Source: Dehalococcoidia bacterium
Lineage (GTDB): Bacteria; Chloroflexota; Dehalococcoidia; SM23-28-2; HRBIN24
NCBI GenBank assembly: GCA_032249735.1
Contig: JAVVHA010000013.1
Span: 1-64,000, forward strand
DNA length: 64,000 bases
Reading direction: 5' to 3'
Positions 49,176-57,985 of the stretch are shown here, piece by piece. The notes beneath the pieces were generated by a model, which saw only the letters and a list, made by a program, of their open reading frames with translations, ran no database searches and had not been told where the DNA came from. Each line of letters starts with the position of its first letter. Within the stretch, counting starts at the first letter, position 1. Position numbers and translations under genes: made by a program.

Positions 49176-50146
49176 GAAGTGTAGAGGTGTCGGAGACACT
49201 GGATGAGATGGCCTCCCTCTGGTGGGACATCTGGCGTCGTCTCCCCAGGCCTTACATCTTCTATTCGCCCCTCTTCCTACAGGCGTGGCAGGAGGAGCTA
49301 GCTCCCCATGTCCACCCCATGCTGTTGGTGGCCAGGAAGGAAGGCCAGGTGGTAGGCATCGCCCCCCTGATGGTTCGGGACGAGGAGCTCTCCCTGGCCG
49401 GCGACCCCCAGGTGTGCGATTACATGGACGTGGTGCTGGCCCCAGGTGCCGAGGAGGAGGCCCTCTCCCAGATATTGGACGGGGCCCTGCAGATGCCCTG
49501 GCGACGCCTGGTCCTTTGGGGCCTCCACCCCCACTCGGCCACCAGGGGCATCATCCCTCCCCTGGCCAGCGCCAGGGAGCTGCGGGTGCAGGAAGAGGTG
49601 GAGGCCGTCTGCCCCCAGATGCCCCTCCCCTCCTCTTGGCATGAGTACCTGAGGGAGCTCCCCTCCAAGGAGAGGCACGAGCTGGAGAGGAAGCTAAGGC
49701 GTCTGCAGCGGGTGGCCGAGCCGGAGATGGAGTCCCTCTCCTCTCCGGAGGCCATAGGGGCCGCCCTGGACGAGTTCCTCCTGCTGCATCGCGCCAGCCG
49801 CCCCGATAAGGCCCTGTTCATGACGGAGGCCATGGCCCGGTTCTTCCGCCGCTTGGTGAGCACCCCCGAGGCCATGGCCCGCCTCTACTTCTTGCGCCTG
49901 GGGCGGGAACGGGTGGCATCCGTCCTCTGCTTCGCCGCTGGCCAAAGCCTTTTGGTCTATAACAGCGGCTACAACCCGGACTACTCCCACCTGGCTGTGG
50001 GGCTCCTCTCCAAAGCCCTGTTGGTGGCCCAGGCCATAGCCGAGGGGTTCCGATATCTGGACTTCTTGCGGGGGGATGAGCCCTACAAGCACGCCCTAGG
50101 GGCCAAGGACTGGCCCGTCTACAGACTGGTGCTGGAGAGGCCTTGA
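49172..50146 (+). CDS. GNAT/FemAB-like acetyltransferase (CelD/BcsL type)
   Basis: 324 residues. 'HPMLLVARKEGQVVGIAPLMV' and 'YMDVVLAPGAEEEALSQILDGAL' resemble the first GNAT half, and 'ELPSKERHELERKLRRLQRVAEPEMESL' followed by 'YFLRLGRERVASVLCFAAGQSLLVYNSGYNPDYSHLAVGLLSKALLVAQAIAEGFRYLDFLRGDEPYKHALG' the Acetyltransf_6/FemAB C-terminal core. Such proteins are often found with polysaccharide or glycolipid genes. ATG 49172 overlaps the folE stop (ATGA). The glycosyltransferase gene follows after two bases, which supports a role in cell-surface or small-molecule glycoside synthesis. Confidence 0.88.
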   Translation: MRSVEVSETLDEMASLWWDIWRRLPRPYIFYSPLFLQAWQEELAPHVHPMLLVARKEGQVVGIAPLMVRDEELSLAGDPQVCDYMDVVLAPGAEEEALSQILDGALQMPWRRLVLWGLHPHSATRGIIPPLASARELRVQEEVEAVCPQMPLPSSWHEYLRELPSKERHELERKLRRLQRVAEPEMESLSSPEAIGAALDEFLLLHRASRPDKALFMTEAMARFFRRLVSTPEAMARLYFLRLGRERVASVLCFAAGQSLLVYNSGYNPDYSHLAVGLLSKALLVAQAIAEGFRYLDFLRGDEPYKHALGAKDWPVYRLVLERP

Positions 50147-50148
50147 GG

Positions 50149-51357
50149 ATGTGCCGTATCGCCGTCCTTTCCGTCCACAGCTCCCCCTTGGCCCTGCCGG
50201 GGACGCGGGACAGCGGGGGGATGAATGTCTACGTACGGGAGCTGGCCTGTCGCCTCGGGCAGCGAGGCCACCAGGTGGACATCTTCACTCGCACCAGCGG
50301 CCCAGCAAAGGTGGAGGAAGTGGATAGGCAGGTGCGCCTGGTGCACGTGCCGGCTGGCCCTCCCGGGACCGACAAGGAGGGCCTTTACCAGTATCTTCCC
50401 GAGCTGGCCCGCAAGATCGGGGCCTATGCCGAGGCCCAAGGCAACCCATATGACCTCGTCCACAGCCACTACTGGCTCTCGGGCTGGGTGGGGCAGATGT
50501 TGAAGGCCCGCTGGCGCGTCCCTCACCTCATCATGTTCCACACACTGGCGGAGGCCAAGGTGGCTGCTGGCGGCCGCGAGCCCCCCCACCGGCTACAGGC
50601 GGAACGCCGCATCGCTCAGGAGGCCGACCGCATCGTGTGCGCTAGCCACCACGAGGCAGAGATCCTGGCCCGCCTCTACCATGTGCCTCGGGAGCGCATG
50701 GTGGTCATCCCCTGTGGGGTGGACACGGACCTCTTCCGACCCCTGGCCCAAGAGATGGCCCGCCGCCTGCTGGGCCTGCCCCAAGGGAGGCCCATCCTCC
50801 TCTTCGTGGGGAGGTTGGAGCCCCTAAAGGGCCTAGATGCCCTCATGCGGGCCGTAGCCCTCCTCCCCCCCTCCGTCCTGCTGCTGGTGGTGGGCGGGGA
50901 GGAGGACCACGCAGGCCGCCGCTCCCTTAGGGATTTGGCCCGCTCCCTGGGGGTGGAGGAGCGGGTGCGCTTTCAGCCCGCCGTCCCCCACCCCACCTTG
51001 CCCCTCTGGTACAACGCCGCCGATATCTGCATCATCCCGTCCCTTTACGAGACCTTCGGCATGGTGGCTTTGGAGGCCATGGCCTGCGGCCTGCCCGTGG
51101 TGGCTACCAAGGTGGGGGGGCTGCAGGAGACGATAGTGGACGGGGTCAGCGGAGTCCTCTTCTGGCCGCCGCGGGCAGACGTGCTGGCCCACCGCTTGAC
51201 CGAGCTATTGGCCGATGAGCAGCTGCGGCGGCGTCTGGGCCAGGAGGCTAGGCGTCGCGCCCAGGCCTACGCCTGGGAGAAGGTGGCTACCCAAGTGGAG
51301 GCCCTTTACAGGCAGCTCCTGGGGCCACGTCGCCTCGTGGCCTGTCACGGCCCCTGA
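50149..51357 (+). CDS. Glycosyltransferase family 4 (MshA-like)
   Basis: 402 residues. The N-terminus 'RIAVLSVHSSPLALPGTRDSGGMNVYVRELACRLGQRGHQVDIFTR' is nearly the MshA signature (D-inositol-3-phosphate N-acetylglucosaminyltransferase; mycothiol synthesis), also shared by sucrose-phosphate-synthase-like enzymes. The GT-B C-terminal domain carries 'ILLFVGRLEPLKGLDALMRAV' and the acidic E-x7-E 'PSLYETFGMVALEAMACGLPVVATKVGGLQETI'. Substrate undetermined. No other mycothiol gene is present here. Start ATG 50149; the ORF also allows TTG 50143 overlapping the previous stop. Confidence 0.93.
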   Translation: MCRIAVLSVHSSPLALPGTRDSGGMNVYVRELACRLGQRGHQVDIFTRTSGPAKVEEVDRQVRLVHVPAGPPGTDKEGLYQYLPELARKIGAYAEAQGNPYDLVHSHYWLSGWVGQMLKARWRVPHLIMFHTLAEAKVAAGGREPPHRLQAERRIAQEADRIVCASHHEAEILARLYHVPRERMVVIPCGVDTDLFRPLAQEMARRLLGLPQGRPILLFVGRLEPLKGLDALMRAVALLPPSVLLLVVGGEEDHAGRRSLRDLARSLGVEERVRFQPAVPHPTLPLWYNAADICIIPSLYETFGMVALEAMACGLPVVATKVGGLQETIVDGVSGVLFWPPRADVLAHRLTELLADEQLRRRLGQEARRRAQAYAWEKVATQVEALYRQLLGPRRLVACHGP

Positions 51358-51361
51358 GGAG

Positions 51362-51628
51362 ATGACTCGCCCCAAGCCCTCCCCCGTGCGCCGACGTTAC
51401 CGGTGTCAGGACGGCTATATCGTCATCGCCCTAGAGAATGCCGAGCAATGGCGGGCCCTGGCCAAGGCCATGGGCCGGCCCGAGCTCTCATACCCGGGCT
51501 CCTGGGAGGTGGCCGCCTCCGCTCCCCCCCGCGGGCGTCTAGGGCGCCTACTGGAGGGCCTCTTCGCCCAGGACTCGGCAGAGGTGTGGCGAAAGCGTCT
51601 GCAGGCCAAAGGCATACCGTGTCGCTAA
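51362..51628 (+). CDS. Orphan CaiB/BaiF CoA-transferase-like small domain
   Basis: 88 residues. 'YRCQDGYIVIALENAEQWRALAKAMGRPEL...EGLFAQDSAEVWRKRLQAKGIPC' is very like the second (small) domain of class III CoA-transferases, but the N-terminal CoA-binding domain and catalytic Asp are missing. It is a complete ORF, starting at ATG 51362 with GAGGAG upstream, 4 bases after the glycosyltransferase stop and ending convergently with the MFS gene (4-base overlap). It may be a regulatory or accessory protein, or a gene remnant. A full-length CaiB-type gene is at 61411. Confidence 0.75.
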   Translation: MTRPKPSPVRRRYRCQDGYIVIALENAEQWRALAKAMGRPELSYPGSWEVAASAPPRGRLGRLLEGLFAQDSAEVWRKRLQAKGIPCR

Positions 51629-52935
51629 AGGGGGAGGGCCCGCAAGCGCTCCATGAGGGCGGGGGCCCGCCCCAAAACATAGCCCATGGCGGCCAGCGTG
51701 ACCAACGTGGCCGCCACCAGCACATAACGGGCCCCCACGAGATCGGCCATGCCACCCAGGGCTAGAGCTGGCAAAAGGGATACGGCATCGGCCACAGCGC
51801 TCTGGGTGGCAAAGACGCGGGCCTGGGCCTCCAGCGGTGCCTCCCGGTTTAGGATGGTCCGGCAGGCCACCAGCACCATGGTGCCCGCCAGCCCCACGGG
51901 CGCCGCCAGCAGGATGGTGAGGGTGATAACGGAGGAGACCCCAAGCTTCCTCTCCACAAAACCGATGCCCAGGTCCAGGTTCTCCACGATGATGCCCCTT
52001 AGCTGGACCACTAGCCCCAGAGCCAAAAGGGCCGCCACCAGCAAGCCAAACCCCACTACCACGGCCCTCTCTATCCTGATAAGGCGCCCCAGCATGGGCG
52101 TGAGGAGAAGGCCCAGCCCCGCCCCCACCGCCGCCGGCGCCATGACGAATACCACATTCTCAGTGGCAATGCCTAAGACCTCCTTGACATAGTGGGGAGC
52201 CAGCACTACCACCACCTTGAGGAGGGTCATGGCCCCCGTCATATATATCATGGCCAGGAAGGCAGCACGGCTCCTGCCCAGCACCCGCCAACCCAGGAGG
52301 AGGGCCTGCCACAGGCCTGGCCCCTCCTCCCCCACCATCTCCCTCCGCCCCAGGGGCCCCAGGCGAGCCGCCACCACTGCCACCCAGGCATAGAGGAGCA
52401 TCACCACTGCCATCACCGCCCGTTCCTTAAGCAGCTTAAAAAGGAGGGGGGCCACCATCACCGCCCCCACCACCTGCCCCACGACAGCCGCCATGACGAA
52501 CAGGGCATTGGCCCGCGCCAGCCACGATGGCTCCACTACCCGCGGCAGGCCCGCTGACTCGGCCGGCCCCACCAACTGCCCCACCAGGGCGAAGAGGAAC
52601 GCCAGCAGGAAGATGGTGGGAAGATCACCTGTGTTGGGGATCATAAGGGCCACGATGACCGCCCTGGCCACCGCCCCTCCCACCAGCGACCACCGCAGGG
52701 GCAAAGCATCGGCCAGGGCCCCGCCCAAGACCCCGAACACGATGGAGGGACCGGTAAGGGTCACCACCATTAGGGCGGTGAAGAAACTGGAGCCCGTCCT
52801 CTCTACCACCACCAGGAGAAGGGTGTAGAGGAGGGCGTTTTGCGCCACTTGCCCCACAGCCCGCGCCTGTAAGAGGCGCATGAGAGGCAGATGGGACAGG
52901 ATGACCGCCCAATCGCGACGCCAGGCCCTAAGCAC
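51625..52935 (-). CDS. MFS transporter
   Basis: 436 residues with about 12 hydrophobic segments. It starts 'LRAWRRDWAVILSHLPLMRLLQARAVGQVAQNALLYTLLLVVVERTGSSFFTALMVVTLTGPSIVFGVLGGALADALPLRWSLVGG', containing the A-motif-like loop (GGALADALPLRW) of the enterobactin exporter/drug-efflux MFS group. Substrate unknown. Start GTG 52935 seven bases after the upstream permease gene stop, with GAGGTGAC just before; so the two transporters are probably co-transcribed. Confidence 0.9.
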   Translation of the reverse strand: MLRAWRRDWAVILSHLPLMRLLQARAVGQVAQNALLYTLLLVVVERTGSSFFTALMVVTLTGPSIVFGVLGGALADALPLRWSLVGGAVARAVIVALMIPNTGDLPTIFLLAFLFALVGQLVGPAESAGLPRVVEPSWLARANALFVMAAVVGQVVGAVMVAPLLFKLLKERAVMAVVMLLYAWVAVVAARLGPLGRREMVGEEGPGLWQALLLGWRVLGRSRAAFLAMIYMTGAMTLLKVVVVLAPHYVKEVLGIATENVVFVMAPAAVGAGLGLLLTPMLGRLIRIERAVVVGFGLLVAALLALGLVVQLRGIIVENLDLGIGFVERKLGVSSVITLTILLAAPVGLAGTMVLVACRTILNREAPLEAQARVFATQSAVADAVSLLPALALGGMADLVGARYVLVAATLVTLAAMGYVLGRAPALMERLRALPL

Positions 52936-52941
52936 GTCACC

Positions 52942-54324
52942 TCAAGCGACCCGGACCCTCAGGTCGAGAAGGGCCATGGCTAGGGCCCACGGCGGCAACG
53001 AGGCCCAAAACCCCACCTTGAGCCACTCCCAGATGTGTACCCTCCCCCCTCGCTTCTCCCACAGCCCCACGGCCACCACGTTGGCCGTGCTGCCGATGAC
53101 CGTCAGATTGCCCAATATGGTGGCCCCCAGCAACAGCCCCCACCACAGGGGCCGGGGGTCCACCCCTACCGATTCCAGGTCCTTCACTACCGGGATGAAG
53201 GTGGCCACCGCCAGCACGTTGTCCATGACGGAGCTTATAGCCCCGGCGGCTATGGAGACCAGGAACAAGAGGGCTGTGGGATCCTCCCGCGACCACTCCC
53301 TGATGCGCTCCGTCACCACGTCTACCGCCCCCGTGGCCTCCAGGGTGCCCACCGATGCGAACAGCAGGAGGAAGAAGGTGAGGGTCCACCACTCCACCCG
53401 CCGCTCCACTAACTCCCGAGCCTGCGGGCCCGCCAACAAAACACACACACCCCCAGCCACCAGGGCGATGGCTATCAGAAGGGTGTTCTTCTCCAGGCCT
53501 AACAGGTGCTCAAGAGGGGAGTGCACCACCAAAAGCCCCATGGTGGTGACCAACACCGCCCAAGGCACCCGCATCTCCGGGGCCCAAAGGTCAGGCGGGT
53601 CGGAGGCCGCCGCCGGCACCCGCCTCATGGCCTGCCTCATCTCCGCCAAGGGCTGGCGTAGAAGCCACATCATGAGCCCCACCACCAGCGCCAGGGCCAC
53701 CAACGCCAGGGGCGATGCCCAGGCCAAGAAGTCGATGAACCCCAGGCCAGACCGCAGGGCGATCATCACCCCCACGGGGTTGCCCACCACCGTGGCTGCG
53801 CTGCCGATATTGGTGGCGAACACCAGGGCCATGATGAAGGGCCAGGGCCGCACCTCCAGCCGATCGGTGATGCGGAACAGGGCAGCCAACATGAAGATGA
53901 TGGACGCCACCTCCCCTACCAAGGCGGCGGCAAGGAAGGCCGCCCCCATCAGGATGGCCAATAGGAGGCGAGGCCGCGGCCCCACCCAGTCCTCCAACAG
54001 GGCGATGATGCGGTCAAAGAACCTCCTCTCCTCCAGGAACCCCACCAACAGCATCATGCCGATGAGGAAGACGATGACGTCCAGTCCTGCCGATTCGATG
54101 AACCCCTCGATGGTCAACAGATCGGCGGCCAGGAGAACCCCTACCCCGATGAACACAAAGAGGAGCCTTCGCTCCCAGTAGAGGAGGGAGCCGACGATGG
54201 CCGCCCCAAACACCCCCAGAGAGATGAGCTGGTCGCCCCGCATCCCCAGCCCGAAGCCGGCCAACAGCCATAGGCCGAGGAGGAGAGGGTACCATGCCCA
54301 GCGGGCGCGCCATAAGGAGAGCAT
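52942..54324 (-). CDS. SLC13/ArsB/NhaD-type ion permease
   Basis: 460 residues with 11-12 hydrophobic segments, ion transporter superfamily. 'SLGVFGAAIVGSLLYWERRLLFVFIGVGVLLAADLLTIEGFIESAGLDVIVFLIGMMLLVGFLEERRFFDRI', 'ATNIGSAATVVGNPVGVMIA' and 'SSVMDNVLAVATFIPVV...GATILGNLTVIGSTANVVAV' are the paired re-entrant-loop motifs (S/T-N-x-G-x-A..GNP). A Na+/H+ antiporter, arsenite or dicarboxylate role cannot be separated by eye. The ATG at 54324 with AGGGAG six bases upstream is the start; longer extensions overlap the divergent PBP gene. Confidence 0.88.
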   Translation of the reverse strand: MLSLWRARWAWYPLLLGLWLLAGFGLGMRGDQLISLGVFGAAIVGSLLYWERRLLFVFIGVGVLLAADLLTIEGFIESAGLDVIVFLIGMMLLVGFLEERRFFDRIIALLEDWVGPRPRLLLAILMGAAFLAAALVGEVASIIFMLAALFRITDRLEVRPWPFIMALVFATNIGSAATVVGNPVGVMIALRSGLGFIDFLAWASPLALVALALVVGLMMWLLRQPLAEMRQAMRRVPAAASDPPDLWAPEMRVPWAVLVTTMGLLVVHSPLEHLLGLEKNTLLIAIALVAGGVCVLLAGPQARELVERRVEWWTLTFFLLLFASVGTLEATGAVDVVTERIREWSREDPTALLFLVSIAAGAISSVMDNVLAVATFIPVVKDLESVGVDPRPLWWGLLLGATILGNLTVIGSTANVVAVGLWEKRGGRVHIWEWLKVGFWASLPPWALAMALLDLRVRVA

Positions 54325-54412
54325 GCGCAACTCCCTAATATAGGGTATCCTCCCCTCCCTGTGAACCGCCCCCTTGCCCTCCTCGCCGCCACCGTGTAAA
54401 CCATAAGCGGTG

Positions 54413-56506
54413 ATGAGGTTCATCTCCATTGCCCCACTGTTGGCCTTTCTTGTGGCCTTATCCGCTTGCCAGGCCCAGGGGAACACCCAACCAACTCCTG
54501 CCCAGGGCCCGATGAGCCGTGACCAGGTGGCCAGCACGTTCCTCTCCCTCTGGCAGGAGGGCCAATATGAGGCCATGTACGACCTTCTGGGGCAAGAGGC
54601 CCAGAGTCGCATCTCCCGCCAGGACTTCGTGGCCCTCCACCAGCAGCTGGTGGAAGAGGCCACCGCCTCGTCCGTCACCTTACAGCTGGGGAAATGGGAT
54701 GGGGCCGCATATGCCTTCCGCCTCGTCCTCCACACCGTCTTCTTTGGCGACGTCGCCCTGGAGGGGCTGCTTCCCATGGTGGAGGAACACGGCCCTTCGG
54801 CCGGGTGGCGGGTGGCCTGGACGCCCTCTGTGCTAGCCCCCGAGCTGGCATATGGGGATAGGATCACCCTGTTCATCAAGGATGCCCGCCGTGGCACTAT
54901 CTACGACCGCCGCGGCCGTCCCTTGGCCATGGACGCTGAGGTGCCTGTGGTGGGCATCGTTCCCAGCATGGTGCGGGATAGGGAGGCCACCGCCACCGTC
55001 CTGGCCGCCGCATTGGGCATAGCCGCCCAGGAGGTGCGCCGGCGCATGGACGCCAACGTGCCCGAGTACTATTTCGTCCCCATCGCCTACTTGCCCTATG
55101 ACACCAGGGAGGAGGCGCTAGAGCCCCTATACCGCCTCATCGACCTAGGGGTGGTGGTGCACAAGGAAACCCGCCGCGTCTACCCCTATGGCAATTCGGC
55201 AGCCCATGTCCTGGGCCATCTGCGGGAGGTGACTGCCGAGGAGCTGGCCGAGCTGCGCGGGCAGGGGTACCGACCAGGGGACCTGGTGGGGGCGGCGGGC
55301 ATCGAGGGGGGCTTCCAAAAGGAGCTGGCCGGCCAGAAGGGCGGCACCCTGGCCATCGTCACCCCTGAGGGTTGGGTGAAAAGGGTGATAGCCCAAAGAC
55401 CACCCCAACCCGGCCTGGACGTCCACTTGGCCTTGGACATCGATGTGCAGCGGCTGGCGGAGGCCGTCCTGGGGCGAGAGGCGGGGTCAGTCATCGTCAT
55501 GGACCCCCGGGACAACTCGGTGTTGGCCCTGGCCTCCTATCCTCGCTTCGACCCCAACGCGTTTGTACGCGGCCTGACGCCGCAGGAGGCAGAGTCCCTC
55601 CTTTTCCATAGCGAAAAGCCCCTCATGAACCGGGCCATCATGGCCACCTACCCCACGGGATCCGTATTCAAGGTGGTGACTATGGCCGCCGGCCTGGAAC
55701 GGGGAGGCTACACCGCCAGCTCCCGCCTGCCATGCCCGCCGGTGTGGTACGGCCTGGGGCCGGCGTACCCCAAGCGCAACTGGCAGAGCGTGGACCGGGG
55801 GCTCCTGACCCCCAGCGAGGGGCTCATGGCCTCCTGCAACCCCGTCTTCTATGAGATGGGCCTCACCCTCGACCACATTGACCCCCACATCCTGCCCGAG
55901 TTCGCCCGCGCCTTCGGCTTCGGATCCCCTACGGGCATTGGGCTGCCGGAGGCGGCGGGCCTGGTGCCCGACCCAGAATGGAAGGAAAAGGCGCTGGGCG
56001 AGCCATGGTACTCCGGCGATACCGTCAACATGAGCATTGGGCAGGGGTTCCTCCTGGCCACCCCCATTCAGATCGCCAACGCCTACTCGGCCATCGCCAT
56101 GGGGGGGCTCCTGCGACGTCCCCTGTTGGTCACTAAGGTGAGCGACCCCCAAGGCCGGACCGTAAAGGAGTTCCGGGCGGAGGAGATAGGACGCCTCCCC
56201 GTCTCCCCCACCACCCTGGCCGCCATCCAAGAGGGGCTGCGGCTGGTGACCCAGAACCCTGGGGGCACCACCTATAGTGTCTTTGCTGGCACGGGGCTGG
56301 ACGTGGTGGGGAAGTCAGGCCAGGCGGAGGACATGGCCTTCGGCTATGACCATGTCTTCTTCGTGGCCTATGGGCCCCGCACTCAGCCCGCCTACCTGGT
56401 CCTTTCTGCCCTAGAGCGGGGTACCTCCAGCGCCCGCCAGGCGGCGCCCATGGTGCGGGACGTGTTCTTGGGCCTCCTTAAGGGAACACCGGTCTCCGGA
56501 CGCTAG
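54413..56506 (+). CDS. Lipoprotein penicillin-binding protein (class B transpeptidase, PBP2/MecA-like)
   Basis: 697 residues. A type II signal peptide (VALSAC, Cys19) suggests lipid anchoring rather than a TM helix. An NTF2-like/MecA_N domain follows (about 34-140; 'SRDQVASTFLSLWQEGQYEAMYDLL'), then the PBP dimer domain and the transpeptidase. The catalytic motifs are intact: SxxK 'YPTGSVFKVVT' (Ser417-Lys420), SxN 'MASCNPVFYEMG' (Ser474-Asn476) and KSG 'VVGKSGQAED' (Lys634). It crosslinks peptidoglycan in division or elongation, so the cell has a wall. Starts ATG 54413; the overlap with a GTG at 54410 is irrelevant. Divergent from the permease gene. Confidence 0.94.
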   Translation: MRFISIAPLLAFLVALSACQAQGNTQPTPAQGPMSRDQVASTFLSLWQEGQYEAMYDLLGQEAQSRISRQDFVALHQQLVEEATASSVTLQLGKWDGAAYAFRLVLHTVFFGDVALEGLLPMVEEHGPSAGWRVAWTPSVLAPELAYGDRITLFIKDARRGTIYDRRGRPLAMDAEVPVVGIVPSMVRDREATATVLAAALGIAAQEVRRRMDANVPEYYFVPIAYLPYDTREEALEPLYRLIDLGVVVHKETRRVYPYGNSAAHVLGHLREVTAEELAELRGQGYRPGDLVGAAGIEGGFQKELAGQKGGTLAIVTPEGWVKRVIAQRPPQPGLDVHLALDIDVQRLAEAVLGREAGSVIVMDPRDNSVLALASYPRFDPNAFVRGLTPQEAESLLFHSEKPLMNRAIMATYPTGSVFKVVTMAAGLERGGYTASSRLPCPPVWYGLGPAYPKRNWQSVDRGLLTPSEGLMASCNPVFYEMGLTLDHIDPHILPEFARAFGFGSPTGIGLPEAAGLVPDPEWKEKALGEPWYSGDTVNMSIGQGFLLATPIQIANAYSAIAMGGLLRRPLLVTKVSDPQGRTVKEFRAEEIGRLPVSPTTLAAIQEGLRLVTQNPGGTTYSVFAGTGLDVVGKSGQAEDMAFGYDHVFFVAYGPRTQPAYLVLSALERGTSSARQAAPMVRDVFLGLLKGTPVSGR

Positions 56507-56508
56507 CT

Positions 56509-56889
56509 ATGGGCCCCCGCATGAGCCCGTCCCAGTTCCGACGCCTGGTGCTGCAGGCTGTAGCCTCCCTGCCGCCGCCGGTGAAGGCAGCCCTGGAGAA
56601 CGTGGACATCGTGGTGCGGTGGCGGCCCACCCGCTGGGAGAGGCGGCAGGCGGGGGTGGCCCCTGGGGAGCCCCTCTTGGGCCTCTACCTGGGCGTCCCC
56701 CGCCATCGCCGTGGCGCCGAATACACCTTGGCCCTCCCCGACCGCATCGTCATCTATCAGGAGCCCCACGAGCGGCTGGCCCATACTAGGGAGGAGCTGG
56801 TGCAACAGCTGCGCACCACCATCCTGCACGAGGTGGGCCACTACCTGGGCCTGGACGAGGAGCACCTCTCGGAGTTGGGGCTGGATTAG
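56509..56889 (+). CDS. Zincin-like metallopeptidase (DUF1025 family)
   Basis: 126 residues. The zinc-binding 'TTILHEVGHYLGLDEEHLSELGLD' (HExxH with a third ligand downstream) and 'RIVIYQEP' define the family of small minimal zincins found widely in bacteria, of unknown substrate. Start ATG 56509 two bases after the PBP stop, so co-transcribed with it. Confidence 0.9.
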   Translation: MGPRMSPSQFRRLVLQAVASLPPPVKAALENVDIVVRWRPTRWERRQAGVAPGEPLLGLYLGVPRHRRGAEYTLALPDRIVIYQEPHERLAHTREELVQQLRTTILHEVGHYLGLDEEHLSELGLD

Positions 56890-56890
56890 C

Positions 56891-57484
56891 TCAGGGGATA
56901 GTTCGGCTAAGCCAAAGGATGCGGGCGCTCTCCTCCAGTACGCTAGTGTAGAGAAGGGCCTGCCACAAGTCGTGACCGCGGGCGTAGGAACCGTGGCCCC
57001 ACCAAAGGGCAATAGGCGCTGATGCTAGGGCGGAGGCCAGGGCCTCCGCTCCTGCTACCACCGGCACGGCCTCCCCCAGATGGTGCCTGCCTTCCAGGTC
57101 CTGAGGAGTCAGGGGCACATCCCTTAGGGACAGGGCCACAGCGTGGACGGGGTGGGCGTGCACTATGGCCCAGGCATCGGCGGCGGCGTAGATGGCCTCA
57201 TGGAGGTGGGTGTCCATGGAGGGCTCACCCGTCGCCTCTTGCCCCCGCACCACCACCAAATCATCCTCTCCTAGGCGGCCCAGCATGGCCCCATGCCTGG
57301 TGATGACCAAGGTGCCATCGGGGAGACGCACGCTCATATTGCCACCGTGGGAGGAGACGAGCCCCGCCTCCCATAGGAGGCGACCTACCTCCCGGAACTC
57401 GCGCACCAGCTCAGCGGGGACCCCCATGACGCCCGGGAAGGGAAGCTGCCGGCCCCATCTATAATAACGCAAGGCGAGGGCCAT
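56891..57484 (-). CDS. Class II aldolase/adducin family protein
   Basis: 197 residues. The zinc and phosphate motifs of L-fuculose-phosphate-type aldolases are present: 'GLVSSHGGNMSVRLPDGTLVITRHGAMLG', 'MDTHLHEAIYAA' (catalytic Glu) and 'AIVHAHPVHAVAL' (metal His). The length is right for an aldolase; the C-terminal metal ligand 'GHGSYARGHDLWQAL' is also visible. Cleaves a phosphorylated ketose or acts as a dehydratase; substrate unknown. Start ATG 57484 overlaps the stop of the small gene before it (TGATG); ATG 57427 is another possibility. Last gene of a tightly coupled minus-strand cluster. Confidence 0.9.
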   Translation of the reverse strand: MALALRYYRWGRQLPFPGVMGVPAELVREFREVGRLLWEAGLVSSHGGNMSVRLPDGTLVITRHGAMLGRLGEDDLVVVRGQEATGEPSMDTHLHEAIYAAADAWAIVHAHPVHAVALSLRDVPLTPQDLEGRHHLGEAVPVVAGAEALASALASAPIALWWGHGSYARGHDLWQALLYTSVLEESARILWLSRTIP

Positions 57485-57675
57485 CACCCCACCACCCTCA
57501 GGACCAGCTGGGCGATGACCGCCCCCAGAACGACGAAGATGAGCCCATTGACCCGCGTCTTCACCTCCCGCACGTCCTCCTCCAGGCGTTGTAGGCGGGC
57601 CTCCAAGGGGAGGGCCCCATAGGCCCGCCGTCTCCTGTGGCCCAGCGCCCTTATGGCCTCCTCAAGCCTGCCCAC
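57484..57675 (-). CDS. Small coiled-coil protein with C-terminal membrane helix (XhlA-like)
   Basis: 63 residues. A basic head and a short coiled coil ('EARLQRLEEDVREVKTRVN') precede a membrane helix ('GLIFVVLGAVIAQLVLRVV'). This layout matches XhlA-type proteins of phage and prophage lysis modules; the sequence is too short to prove the relation. Start ATG 57675 lies inside the previous gene's end (14-base overlap). The stop TGA overlaps the aldolase start. Confidence 0.7.
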   Translation of the reverse strand: MGRLEEAIRALGHRRRRAYGALPLEARLQRLEEDVREVKTRVNGLIFVVLGAVIAQLVLRVVG

Positions 57676-57985
57676 CTTGCGGCCCCTCCAGCAGCTCCCC
57701 CATGCTCTCTATAAGGTTGGCCAGGTTGTCGGCCAGGTCGCGACGGGCCTTGGGCGAGAGCTTGTATCGGGCAGCCACCGCCTTCACCAGCATGTCCACC
57801 CCCTTGGCGATGAGGGCTAGGTCCTGGGGGTGTTCCTGTAGGGCCCGCTTCAGCCGCACCCGCAGGACGGCGATCTCCTCGTCCAGGCCCTCCACCTCCT
57901 GGGCACGAGCCAGCTCCAGCCTTTCGGCCTCGGTGAGGGCCTCGGCATAGAAGCTGCGTAGGCGGTTGCGTCCTCGCCTCCTCAC
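57662..57985 (-). CDS. Small helical protein of unknown function (phage-associated type)
   Basis: 107 residues, 'MRRRGRNRLRSFYAEALTEAERLELARAQEVEGLDEEIAVLRVRLKRALQEHPQD' then 'LVKAVAARYKLSPKARRDLADNLANLIESMGELLEG'. It recalls the helical proteins beginning 'GNRNALKHGFY..LT..E' in Chloroflexota and phages, sometimes called terminase-small-like, but I cannot place it with certainty. Start GTG 57985 with AGGAGG seven bases upstream; the GTG overlaps the preceding stop (GTGA). Confidence 0.7.
   Translation of the reverse strand: MRRRGRNRLRSFYAEALTEAERLELARAQEVEGLDEEIAVLRVRLKRALQEHPQDLALIAKGVDMLVKAVAARYKLSPKARRDLADNLANLIESMGELLEGPQGGQA

Noticed and set aside
52880-54181. 433-codon open frame on the plus strand
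   Set aside because: It is antisense to the two permease genes; its composition (Arg/Ser/Thr/Pro-rich, no family) is that of a high-GC shadow frame, and the permeases have clear motifs.
54325-54897. 191-codon extension of the SLC13-type permease
   Set aside because: Antisense to the PBP gene; the extension has no membrane segments and a good SD is present at ATG 54324.
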